Source of the DNA: Brugia malayi
Lineage: Eukaryota > Nematoda > Chromadorea > Rhabditida > Onchocercidae
Reading direction: 5' to 3'
Assembly: GCF_000002995.4 (NCBI RefSeq)
Contig: NW_025062477.1
Coordinates: forward strand, 9,024,649 to 9,088,648
DNA: 64,000 nucleotides
The notes beneath the pieces are model-generated. The model did no database searches. It was not told the origin of the DNA and worked only from the letters and a program-made list of their open reading frames with translations. Each line of letters begins with the position of its first letter. Position 1 is the first letter of the stretch. Positions 14,276 through 25,470 of this stretch are shown here, piece after piece. Made by a program: the position numbers and the translations under genes.

Positions 14276-14819
14276 TTAGATTTGAAATATGGCGAAATTG
14301 GAAAATCCACTGCTACCGTTGAGTGTTGGCTGAGGATCTTTCTCAAGGAGATCGAGCATTTCACGTGATGCTTTTTTCCAATCATTGTTTGTAAAGGATA
14401 AATACATCACGTCAGCCCGAGTATGTAACCAATAATTCCCACACTATCCGTCCAGTTCCTCTTGTAGTTATTTCAGAGCTTTAATGCCCCTCTATTTCTT
14501 CCGCAGTTTTAATATCGCATGTGTCTGATGTGTCGTGGATTATAAGTGGCTCTTGTCCATTTATTCAATGTTGTTTTGAAAATTCTCGAGACTGTGGTAC
14601 GATAATCTGAAAACTATGTGCCACCAACTATTGGCCCTACGAACGGGGCGTGGTGCTCTTACGGTGTAAAATTGAAGTGGAGCAGATGCTCCACCTCCGG
14701 TGATTGTTGCCACTGGTGTTACCGGGGCTTCTTCCTGGATGTGTCGTCTTTTTCATCTCAATAAGGAGAAGTGGTCGTCCTTCACTTTGTTGTTTTCCTT
14801 CCCGCCTAAGTACTTACGA
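14276..14819 (-). pseudogene. Decayed coding sequence of unknown family
   Basis: Two long coding-like stretches read on the minus strand. The first, 14819 to 14561, starts after an acceptor-like TTTTGCAG. It stays in one frame for about 85 codons but has a TGA at 14755-14753. The second, about 14440 to 14276, contains DVMYLSFTNNDWKKASREML and LLEKDPQP; stops lie upstream in the same frame. The text looks like protein rather than random AT-rich sequence, but the frame is broken several times. It could be a dead host gene or a transposon remnant. I cannot name the family. Confidence 0.3.
14677..14694. repeat. 8-bp inverted repeat, 2-base spacer
   Basis: GTGGAGCA-GA-TGCTCCAC, inside the decayed coding stretch. 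Confidence 0.6.
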
Positions 14820-15910
14820 CTGCAAAATTATTCACCAAAATTGCCCAAATAAAGCTAAGCCATACTGTAGTCAGATATTTCATTAAAAGCCCGTTTCCAT
14901 CTCCACTGATTATTGTTAATTATGCGCCACAGTTTTCCGGGAAACACTAACCGGGTCGTTATGCATCCTCCGTTAAGAGAAATTCTGTTAACTGTCTCTA
15001 CATTCTGCTCCTTCTGTTCCACATTCCCTTACCTTCTGCCCAGATGACTTTCTTAATAAATGACTTCCTTCGCAAAGCACATCGAGATTTGACAATTCCG
15101 CCCATCCATACTGCACTTTTCCTTGTACCAATAAAGCTTCTACAATATAGATCATTTGTTTTCTATGATAGTGCCTGTTAGAATTTTATTGTGAGCTTTC
15201 TATTACGGCTCTTCATAGGAATTTAATTTGTGGGTTGGTTATAGCGAAATTATTGGATTTGTGGGAGAATTGGCCATGATGAGACAGATATATTGAAATC
15301 CTGTTGTAACAGGCCTTCGCCATTATTTTTATCACTGTTAATTCTGAACTATATATTTTCCATTCCAAATATGATCAACAGAGATGTCAGTTGTCAACTT
15401 CTCCAAACCTTTCTGCACCTTCTGATAAAATTATAGTCAGATGGACAAAGAGAAAAGATTCTAGGATTGTGAAATCTGTAAAACTTCCTTTTATGCCACA
15501 AAATCATTACATGGTCTGAAGGTTTCCGTGTCGTCAAAAGATCGTTATTTTCACTTGTTTTGCTTGCCATTTGCAGTTTACTAGATAATTATTACAATTC
15601 TTAAAAATAGTAACTTAGGTCATTTAACGCGGAGTTTTTGCTATAAAGCGCAGTTGACGATCGTTTGATAAGAAGCAAATATCTGAAAAAAAAAACATCT
15701 TTATTCAGTACATTACTGGATAGGATCAAGATAGCTATCTCTAAAGAGGTGTGAAATGTCATTCATTTATGGGTATCTAGTTGGTATTTTGGTACCAGTG
15801 CCTTTTCTTATAATTCAATTGTTTATTGTAAGGATTTTGATATTGAGATCTTATTTCAGATGGCATATTAAGGTGGTTCATTTTCTGTTAAAGATGTAGG
15901 GGGTAAGAGG

Positions 15911-16162
15911 TTAGTGGTCGTTGTAGCGCTGTGGGATGCTGTTGGTGGACGAGGTACCCCCTACTGAGATCGAACCGATCCCGTCTTTTCTTCCCGAAAG
16001 TGGTGGAAGTATGTAATTGGTACTGACATGGTGCCATGACACTTTATTAAACCAAATTTCCTGATGTTGACAGTGTTTTGGATGGACAGAATGAGGAAGT
16101 TCGTGGCAGAGAATGGTGGGAGAAAAAGTTTCAATGTCCCGAACATCATATAATTCGGACAT
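15911..16162 (-). other. Unassigned minus-strand open frame
   Basis: An 83-codon frame with a true ATG and mixed composition. It is open in a second frame too (15961-16149). It lies upstream, on the same strand, of the relic at 14.3-14.8 kb, so it may be part of the same dead or unrecognised gene. No domain is recognised. Confidence 0.15.
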
Positions 16163-17315
16163 CGTCCCGTCCCTATCCTTTATTTTAAACAGTGATGATG
16201 TGGCACAAAGCTTTTGCTTCTTTGAATTAATTATCTAATAAAGCGGATTTGAATAAAAGTATAATTCGTCATGGAGTGAGAGGAGGAGCGCAGTTTTATA
16301 CATGACATTGAAGTAGCTAATGAAAATGTATTGAGTTAAATATTGACTTGAATTTCTTAGTTTTTCAAAAATATCAATGAGAAGATATCTCGCGTGTGAT
16401 GGTAGATTTCAAGAGAGCTTTCAACTTCTTCATTCCTAATTACTACACGAATGTTGATTTTTTGGTTATATCACGGTGTTTCTGGTATGGTCAGTAGTAT
16501 TACAGTGGAGAAGAAAACTTGTTTGTTTGCTACTGTTTAATGTGAAAGACTGATAGATCTCCATTTCTCGCAATAAGGGTTAGTCGTCCTGATGATTTTA
16601 ATAGGAAGATAATAATAGTGATAACAGAAGATGATAATCATATATTGGTGATGACGATGCTGCAGGATGATAGTGACAGTGGCAGTAATTACTCTGCCTG
16701 GGGCGATAAAAATCATTCTTTACCTTAACTCAAACGCTTTTCGCCGTACTTTTCACATGTCCGAAAGCAAAAAGAATGCTTGTTTGTGCCAACACTCATC
16801 GGTACCTTTCACATAATTCTGATTGTGGTTTAGTTGGTTTCGTTTTGCCGAATCAGTTGGATCATTCGTCATCTCACGCCACAGCTTCTTATGATTGCTG
16901 CAAATCTGCATGCGTTGTTGAGGATGTATGATAATTACAGCTATTTCAATGCGAACTTTTGTGGAGGAACATGGTGATAACTGTTTTAGAAAATTTAATG
17001 TATTGGTGGTTGTTGGTAATGAAGCGATGAGGATCTTTCGAATGAGTCATTTTCCGAATTTTAGAAGTCATATCAGATTTTTCATATGACATAATTCTCT
17101 CCCGCTGTAGATTAATCCGAGAGCTGAGAGTAATCTCATTTTAATCAGGTATGCAGTTATCTTTCAGTATTTTTTTTTGCCGAATGGAATCTTACTGCAT
17201 ATTTCGGCGTTGTTTTTGAAGCATTATTTCGTTACAACGATTGCATTGGGAAAAGTTTACATAATGAATAAGTTGATTAGATTTCCAGGGTTTTCCGCGG
17301 ACATTGAAAACTATT

Positions 17316-17643
17316 AGTTGCTTCATTCTATTTCTGCTATGTGCTGTGGAAATTAAGAAAAGTTATTCTACTTATGATAGTAGGCGATGAAGGTTTATAT
17401 TTTGTTGTGGAAGTGGACAAGCGAGTAGAATCAAATATTTATTGATAAGTTTATCAGTATAGCAAACTAGCATGCCTTTAATAGTGGTTTGATTTTTTCA
17501 CAGGAATGAGAATAATGCAGTATATTTAACCATTTTTCTTTTTCAACTTTCTTTTCCTAAATCATCAAGTAATGCTTAAATTTAACTGGCCTTTTTAATC
17601 AGTAAATGAATGCTATTCTATAAGTTGCTTCATTCTATTTCTG
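17316..17643. repeat. Pair of 21-base direct repeats
   Basis: AGTTGCTTCATTCTATTTCTG occurs at 17316-17336 and 17623-17643. Both copies are followed by TATGTGCTG with small differences. They are 307 bases apart. Confidence 0.7.
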
Positions 17644-19976
17644 TGTATGTGCTGAATTGAATACATAGGTTTTCATTCAGCAGGAAGTAAACAGGTCATA
17701 GTATTTGTCGATTGAAATCAGGAGCGGATTTTTGAAATTATTGATTAGAAAATAACCTGAAATTATATTGGTACCAGTTTTTTCGATGTCTAGAGTAGTT
17801 CCAAGAACTTGTTTTTAGTCTCTTGAAAGTGACCATACGATATCAACGATAGGAAATGATCAGGTTTGTTCGGTATTGGTCGCCTTATCGGTAACCGCTA
17901 GATGTTGTTTTGTTGCGCACCTATTTTTAAGACATGTTTTGCTTGCCTTGTTATTTCTCGAAAGGAGGAGCTCATTTTTGCTTTAAAACAGAACTCATGG
18001 CTAGTTGGAAATAAAGTCATATATCTCTGAGCTTTTGCACCGTATTTCGCTCTGGCACAGTAAGAATAAAGAATATATTATAGGTTAACACTTAATCCCG
18101 TGTTTTAGCAGCTAATTCATTTTTTACTATGTAAATAAAGTCGTGAAATTTATATTATTTGAATTTTATGAATTCTGATTAATGAGAAGTTGTCTCGCAC
18201 AATTATAAACCCGATAGCTTCATTGGATAACTCAGTGATATGTGGCATTTGTATGTAGTCAGAACTTTTGTACTGTTTCACTATCTTTCGATCATATTTC
18301 AGGCAAAGATTTTTAGAGTGATGTGCTTCTTCATTTCATTTGAAATTGTTTCCGTGCTAGAAATTGTCTGAAATCGAAACAAATCTCGATTTCGACCCAC
18401 CGTTTTGTAGTATTTACGTTCATTCTGTCACTGTTGAAATCTTGTTTTTCATTAATTATCATCTGTTCCCTGTGCTTCTCTTTTATACTACTATTATCTT
18501 CTCAGCGTACTTTCGGTCATTTTCATCTTCATCTTTGCATGCTACAGTGTTGTGAAATCTCGTTTTTACATTACCTACCATTTTAATTGAATGATTTGCC
18601 AAAGGATAGCAGTAGCAGTAGTAGTAGTTGTTGTAGCAGCTGATCAGATCCTTCTGTTCTAATCAATCCCTACTTTGATATTATGTTCCATACAGCTTCC
18701 TGATTTTAATTTCGTTTCTTCTACCTTTCCGTAATGTTACTGATTCCGGAGCTATACAGTAATGAGCAGCAAACAGTGTGGTTGGTTGGTTAGCACTAAT
18801 GTGCTTCACTGAAAGATGTGCTCCCAAGTTGGAAATATTCTGGAATTATATTTGTGTTTGTTTCAATTTTCGATATTTTACTGTGAACGAATTTTTTCCA
18901 ATTAGCAGTTTATTTTGAAATCTGCACAGAAATATGTTCTGGAAATTTTCGAATTCTACTGAAAAGTGGTACTGAAAAGAGAAAATCCGACCAGATATTT
19001 ATATCAAAATTGCTTGTTGGCTTTGATGACTAGAATTTATTCAAATCTTAAAGTATATTTCATCTCCAGCGCTTTTATATAACCCAGGATGACCTGTTGC
19101 ATCCTTCTTCATTCGGCAATTTTTTCTTTCATTCTCAAGCAAAACAGTGCCAGTTATCTAGCAGGTATTGCCCTTAATCATTCATTAATTTAAAACTTAA
19201 AGTGAACTTAACCAATACTTCGTTCGTCATCACTTATTGTTTTCTAATAATACATCACCAATTTATCATTTCTTCTTTTTCCTTAGCATTACTGAAATTG
19301 TCAACCGTTTTAGTCTCACTTTTGTATCTCAAAACATTGCCTTTTTACATTCAACGCAATGATTCTTTAGAGTCTTCAGTTATGATTTGAAATTTGGGAA
19401 TGGCCTGAATGTATCGGAGGATTCAAGTAAGAGGAAGCACTTTTCATTCAGTCATTTCTTCCATTTCATTTCCCTCATATCATCACAGGTTAATCTTATA
19501 TGAGGGAATCAAGCGGTAATGCAAATGCTTTCTCGATTTCAACTGTTTCTCTTGGAGTTCAGTCTTTTTTTTTTTTTGACTCGTTCCCAAATCTTTTTTC
19601 CTTACCAATTTTGTGCTATAATAATACTGTTTAATTGTTAATGATTTGGAATTGTTGGATTTGTGTTATCTTGTTAAGAAGATAGTAGTGACCAATAAAC
19701 ATTCTCGTTTTCACATGTCGGGTAAGCAAAAAAAAAATAGTAAGAAATAAATGCCGCAGATCAATAATTCATCGTTTTCTCGTTGCGCGATTTCATACTA
19801 TATAAGGTTTTGATTAATGTATAATTTTGTTACAGCTTTGACTATCTTGGGCATCCACCAAATAATATTCATTAGTATCATATTTGTGCTTTGGAAAGCA
19901 TAACTGAAAATATTCCTGTTTCTCTACTGTTACTAGAAATAGTAATTAATTGATTTGAGTTTTTCGAAAGGCGGTC

Positions 19977-22900
19977 ATGTCATCTGGTAGCCTGATTATG
20001 GATAAGCCTTCATCGGCGGTATCATTTATACCTATTAAGACTGAAATGGATCTCAGCTCGCATGGCGGCCAAACAGATCACTTGCAGGTAGGCTTACAAT
20101 TTTTATGTTGCTTGTTGTTCAGAATGTAATATTTCCAAGTTGCTCGGTTCTTATCAAATTGTTGTTCATCCTTCATACAGTGTTGACCTTGTCCAAGTTT
20201 TTATTTTAAATTCAATTCTACTTCAAATTCATCTATACCACAGATTTCATCTATATTTAAATTTTTTTTAGTCGTAAATTTCGAGTGAATTTTATGATAA
20301 GGTGTTCAAGTGAGTTTTATACTTGTTCACCCATTTTCTTTGTATTTATTCATTTTTCAAATTTCTGATCGACTATGGCTTCTATACTCTTTCCGTTTCG
20401 TCAGAGCGACTTTTGTTGTAGTTAGTTGTATGTTCTAGATGACTTGGAGAGTCAGGTGACTTTTAAGTATTCTTGACCATTAATTGCAGAAAAATGTAGT
20501 GTTTACAATTTAGTCCTTTTTTGTGGCCGTATGGATTCATCATATAATTCTTGGTTGTTGTAGTAGACTTTGGCATGGACTGAGAGTTAAGCCTAACCCA
20601 AAAGCTTTGAATTTGATCTCTCAGAACTTATCACCAATGGAATTAGTGAAATTAAGATAATATTTTCAGCTGGATATATGTCACCAACAACCTCATCGAC
20701 CCTATTCCTCCGTTACATCATCCACATCAAATGGTTGGGATCCTACTGAACATTTTGGCTCATTGAAGGTTTGCTCTTATGAGGTATACACTTCTTCCAA
20801 CCAAAAATCCTCATTTTTCCCTAATTTCGTGAATGTATTTTAGTCTATTTAGATTTTGTAATGATTCTATGATGCAATAATTCTATGTTGTACACTTCTT
20901 CCAATCAAAAATCTTCGTTTTTTCCTAATCTCTTTCTATTTGTTTTATTTTTGTGGATGAATTTCGAATATTTTCCGGTCGCTAAAAATAGTTCCACTCC
21001 TTATACGGATGCAACAAATTGCAAGAAATCGAGCAATCATATCAAGCGTCCAATGAACGCTTTCATGGTTTGGTCACAAATGGAACGCCGCAAAATTTGC
21101 GAAACCTCACCGGATATGCATAATGCGGAAATCAGTAAAAGGGTTTGACTTTAATTCACTGCATTCCTGGAAATTGATGCATAAATCCCGTCCTGAGCAC
21201 AGTTAACTAGCTGAATTTATAGTGTTATGCATATGAAAATTCTTTAATCACTACAATGCCGCCATTCCTTAAATGTTTTTTAGCTTGGCTTACAATGGCG
21301 TCAACTGTCGGATAGTGAGAAAGCACCATATATTGCTGAAGCAGAACGGTTACGTGTTATGCACATGAAGGAATATCCGGATTACAAGTATAAGCCGCGG
21401 AAGAAGCCAAAAAAGGGTGCGGATGGACAGGTTGCTGTTTCTGTGAGTAATTCTTGTCATGTGCCCAGTCAGACAATGCGACAAAATGGCATTACTTCAT
21501 CAATTACTACTACTGGTCGACCGAAAACACATAAACGGTAGATTTTTGTCGTTAAAAGTGGATTAGAAGAAAGTGAATTCTTTGCTTGTAACACTTAGAA
21601 ATTCGGGCACAGCATATGTTCTAATTATTAAACTTCTATTATTAGACTACATTACAGCATACTTGGTTTGCCAATGAGTGGTCAGAGCGAAGCTCATCAT
21701 CACTTAGCATTTTCTGGTAAATCGATGAAGATTGATCATGATGGTATTCGTTACCTGAATTCGGCCACAAGTGATCAGAAGACATCACCACTTGCAAATA
21801 CTACTATCAAACAGGTAAATTTCAAAGTCCTTTGTTTGGAAGTAAATGTGAAATAAGTGACGTACGATTGAGCATAATTTAAGAAGCTATTAATATAATG
21901 TGATGTAATTTACTGAACTCTTTTTTGCCAAGATTTCGATGTTGAATTTTGAATATTTGTTCATTCATTTCAAATTGCTTCTTTTGACAAAATACTAATT
22001 AACTGAGTTCTTTTTTTTTTTTTTTTTTTTTTTAATGCATCGTGCTTTTCGTCAAACTGATATTCAGAAAAGTCTTTGTAATTCTTAGTTTTGAAAATAG
22101 TTTCATAATTTACCAGTCATATGTTAATAGTAGATGGTAATAGCTTTGTTATCATGACTGAGTGATTTGAATTTATTTAAATTAGCTTTATGGAACAAAT
22201 TCCATTCGAATAAGAAATTTACTTTGCATTTATAGGAAGCGTTATTCCAACAATCATTTCCATCGCCAAATAACTTTGCGAATACACCAATGACTCCAGA
22301 AAGCGGCTTTTACGATGATTTTTATACATCATCTCAGCATTCAGCTCCTTCAATGTATTCCTGTTCAACTACCAGTGTGCCGTCGCAACATCTGTTGATA
22401 CCTTGTACAAAAATGGTTAACTTTCCTTATAATTAGTTCGAAAAGTTAATATTTGGAGAAAACTTTCAGTAAATTTATTTCCTTGAAGGAGAATCTGAAA
22501 TACCAATTTTTAAGATTTATTTGAAAAGTTTAGAGTGGTTGAAATGATTGTCTATTTGCAGAACCATGTGGGTGATGTAACTACTTCCTACAGCACTAGC
22601 AATGGTAGCACATCATCGATGATGCATCATCACCAGATCTCTGCATATTATCGGCAGCCATCAACTGGACAATCACCAATTGCCATTCCTAACAACAGTG
22701 CAATGATCGCTGACCAAGTAGGGATTCTTTAAGGTTTTACTGAAGTATCACTCATAAAATCTTCTGCTTTTCGTTGACATCCAGTAATTACTTTAATGAG
22801 GTGTGCAACTTATCTGTTTAATGCGATGCATTAATTTTTATTATTGATTAGTTGGTTTTTTGAGGTTGTTATAGGAATACAATTTATTTACAAGCAGTTG

Positions 22901-23386
22901 CTATCCAACAAACGTTGCACTTGTATTTTGCCGACCGACGTCAAAATTTTTAATGTGTTGCTAATTAATGTATGTCAGGATGAACTACGTTCCATGTCAA
23001 GCGGGTCAAGTAGTGGGTACGGAAGTGCAGGGACAGCCGTCGACACGGAAACAGCCACCAGTTCAGTGCCCATTACCGCTCATGTAGTTAATGTGCGTTC
23101 TCCCGTTTGTTCCATGTCTTACTATCCGTCAAGTAGACCAGGCACCAGCTCTGACCCATTTGTTTCAAACGGTTCAGCACAACAACCACCGCCACCATCA
23201 TCAGATGATCCAAATCAGTCGCAGCCTGATGTTGAGTTGTTGCCATCGATCAGTGACTTTCAGTTTCCAACCGCGATGAGCGGTTTGTGGAATGCACCAG
23301 TCAGCACAGATTTATGGACTGCGGCATCAAATCATCAACTTACGCGAACACCAGCAGATTATGATATTTACTGCAATCGCATGTGA
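19977..23386 (+). CDS. sem-2: SoxC-group HMG-box transcription factor (SEM-2-like)
   Basis: DNA-binding regulator acting in the nucleus; the C. elegans SoxC protein SEM-2 specifies sex myoblast fate. Exons: 19977-20087, 20670-20768, 21026 (or 20992)-21142, 21284-21537, 21658-21814, 22236-22415, 22562-22717, 22979-23386, giving about 493 residues. The HMG box is split over exons 3 and 4. It starts [19 protein letters not shown], includes the SoxC hallmark [14 protein letters not shown], and ends [14 protein letters not shown]. The N-terminus contains a possible SUMO-type site, IKTE. The long C-terminal part is rich in Ser, Thr, Pro and Gln, as in Sox activation domains. The classical vertebrate SoxC C-terminal motif is not evident; the protein ends CNRM. 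All junction phases agree except exon 2/3. The exon 3 acceptor after AAATAG (20992) has the wrong phase for the phase-0 donors of exon 2, whereas the weaker AAG acceptor (21026) fits. Family is certain; the 5' half is less so. Confidence 0.9.
20787..20932. repeat. Duplicated intron segment in the SoxC gene
   Basis: TACACTTCTTCCAA and the following 27 or so bases occur at 20787-20827 and again, diverged, at 20891-20932, an offset of 104 bases. Both copies lie between exons 2 and 3, where the splice phase does not add up. Confidence 0.7.
22011..22033 (+). repeat. Poly-T tract
   Basis: 23 T in an intron of the SoxC gene. Comparable T tracts occur at 32722-32741, 37092-37112, 40880-40895 and 42706-42722. 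Confidence 0.9.
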
Positions 23387-23390
23387 AAGA

Positions 23391-23396
23391 AATAAA
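23391..23396 (+). terminator. Possible polyadenylation signal of the SoxC gene
   Basis: AATAAA begins five bases after the TGA stop. That is very close, so a more distal site may be the main one. Confidence 0.3.
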
Positions 23397-25179
23397 ATTT
23401 GCTAAGTTTTTTAAAACCTCAAACTTCAAAAGTAGAAGTTATTCAGAGCAGTATGAAACCTTATTGCCCAAAATACTTGAGAAGGAGAAAGAATGGAAGA
23501 CATCGGAATACGATTATTGCGACGTTTGAATTTAAGTTGCTTATTAGTAATAATGCATTTCGGATGATAATACGCGAGCAGAATTTGTATGCCTGTTTAA
23601 GTCTAAGTGTCATTAGGTCGATATGAAATGATGATAGTGAAGACATTTTACTAGACCAACAAAGAATTTCGAGGTTTCACTTGATTTTTTAAACACTTAT
23701 TTTTGTTAGCTGATCCACTTATATACTTTTCATCTTTTTATTCGTTATCACTGCATAATTTACTCTGACCTCATATAATAATTTTTTACGACTGTTTTTA
23801 AACAATCTCGTATTCTTATAGCATCGTTTGGTGCTTCAGTGTACAGTCTTGAAGTGTAGTCATTTATATTTTCAGTGATGTTTTAAAGCAAATCTTTGTT
23901 AATACTCTTTTAATGTTATTTATCTAATATTCATCGTGTACTTTCGGACAAGCTGAAAAACGTTCAGAGATGGTGTTGCAAGTACGCTTGTCTGCTTTTT
24001 ACGGTTTAATTTGAACCTAGCATCTGGTTTGGATTTTGAATAAGAATTGAATTCTCTGGTGCTTAGTTCATGCATTTGTTATTATTTTAGAAAAAGTTAA
24101 TATATAATAAGAAAAGTTGTGGGTCACCTTTCTAGATGCATTTGAGAAATGCAGTTTAGTACAGTTTCACAGTTACATCAAGTAGTCCGTTATCCGTCGA
24201 TTACTCTGATAAATCCGGTATATACGCTTGCTTTGTTCAGTTAGGTGCAAGTATTATTTCATATATTTCATGTGTGGCTTTTTGTTTTTGTACATGACTC
24301 GGCATTTGCGATAGTTTAATCGACTGGAGATTAGGCCTGCCATTCTCACTACTGCATCTTTTTTAGGCTAATTAGCAGGTTGTTGTCTAATGAATTATAA
24401 TAAAAGAGTGAGCAAATCAGTGGGGAGAATGATGATACGTTATTATTACATTTTTGCATATGTTTCGTTAATTGAAATGAAATTTGTAGTTAAAGCGGTG
24501 ATAACTGTAGCAAATGTCGAGGAGCGTTTTTATATTTCATTTACTAATTTCATTCATTTACCCATTCATTCATCCACTTCGTCCGTCCTTATATCTACTT
24601 TTTCTTTGTCATAAAGTGTTACTTTTTTGTCAGATGAATCCGCTTTATCATTTTGTTCCCTTTAATGATGGTTGAAGTTCAGTCAGAAAATAATGCTTCT
24701 TTTCGTTAACAGAAGTTTCCACTAGGTTACAGCACTCGACTTAAATCATGTTTTCCCATTTTTGATTTTATCATTAAAAAATAATGTAGGATAAATTAGA
24801 GAAGACTATTTGATTGTTTGAGCTCGTAAGATTTATTCGTTTTGACATCAGCATATACGATTTATACTAATAGCATTTGTTCTGGCCACTTATATTTTCC
24901 GTTTCCTGTCATCAGTTCTTTTTCTGTTAGTATTTGTTTGGTATACAGGCAGAATTTCGAATAAAATTTGTCGGAAAAGTTAGTAAATATACTGGACTGG
25001 AAGATGACGAAGGATATTATTAGGACCAAGAGGCTTATCTTGTATGAGAGCGACTTTTGCGCACTAATTATTACATGTCAACTTCTCATGTCTAATTATC
25101 TAGTCGGTATCATGAGATTGTTGTTTCAGTGCAGTGTTATTGTATTTGAAGGGTGAGTCAAATCTAACAGTAGGGTGGG

Positions 25180-25470
25180 ATGCACTCATGGTTGTTGCAG
25201 CGGACGAATGCAGCGGCGAGGTATTGCTACGTGTCTTCGTTCTGTAGTGTCAATGTAGCGAGAGATTGTTGGGTTGGTATTCTGAGCATCGAAATGATTC
25301 CAGAAGGTTCTACAGAAATGGTTCTAAGCCCATTACTACTGGCGCCGGCACAGCAAAGAAGAGACATGCAATATGTCGATAAGGGTTGGGAAAGGTTCTA
25401 TAGGAGTAATGTAGATGAACTTAGGCAAGGAAACATAACAGTCTCGTTAAGGGAAACAGCTTGCAAGTAG
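25180..25470 (+). other. Unassigned 96-codon open frame
   Basis: The frame has a true ATG, is GC-richer than its surroundings and has a mixed composition including 6 Cys. It ends with a possible donor (AA|GTAGGG) just before the stop, and a TTGTTGCAG acceptor-like site lies near its start, so it could be an exon. No family is recognised and nothing around it can be joined. Confidence 0.15.

Larger units (their letters stand above)
1..19976. other. Gene-poor region upstream of the SoxC gene
   Basis: No gene could be supported in this 20 kb stretch. It holds AT, CT and G tracts, several perfect hairpins, a degenerate tandem repeat near 2.16 kb and a weak cluster of coding-like minus-strand segments between about 12.3 and 16.2 kb, all listed separately. 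Long non-coding flanks are common around developmental transcription-factor genes, so part of this may be regulatory DNA or 5' untranslated exons of the SoxC gene. That is inference only. Confidence 0.5.

Noticed and set aside
21443..21448. GTGAGT donor inside SoxC exon 4
   Set aside because: It is a good donor, but its phase (0) does not fit the next exon, whereas the donor at 21538 does.
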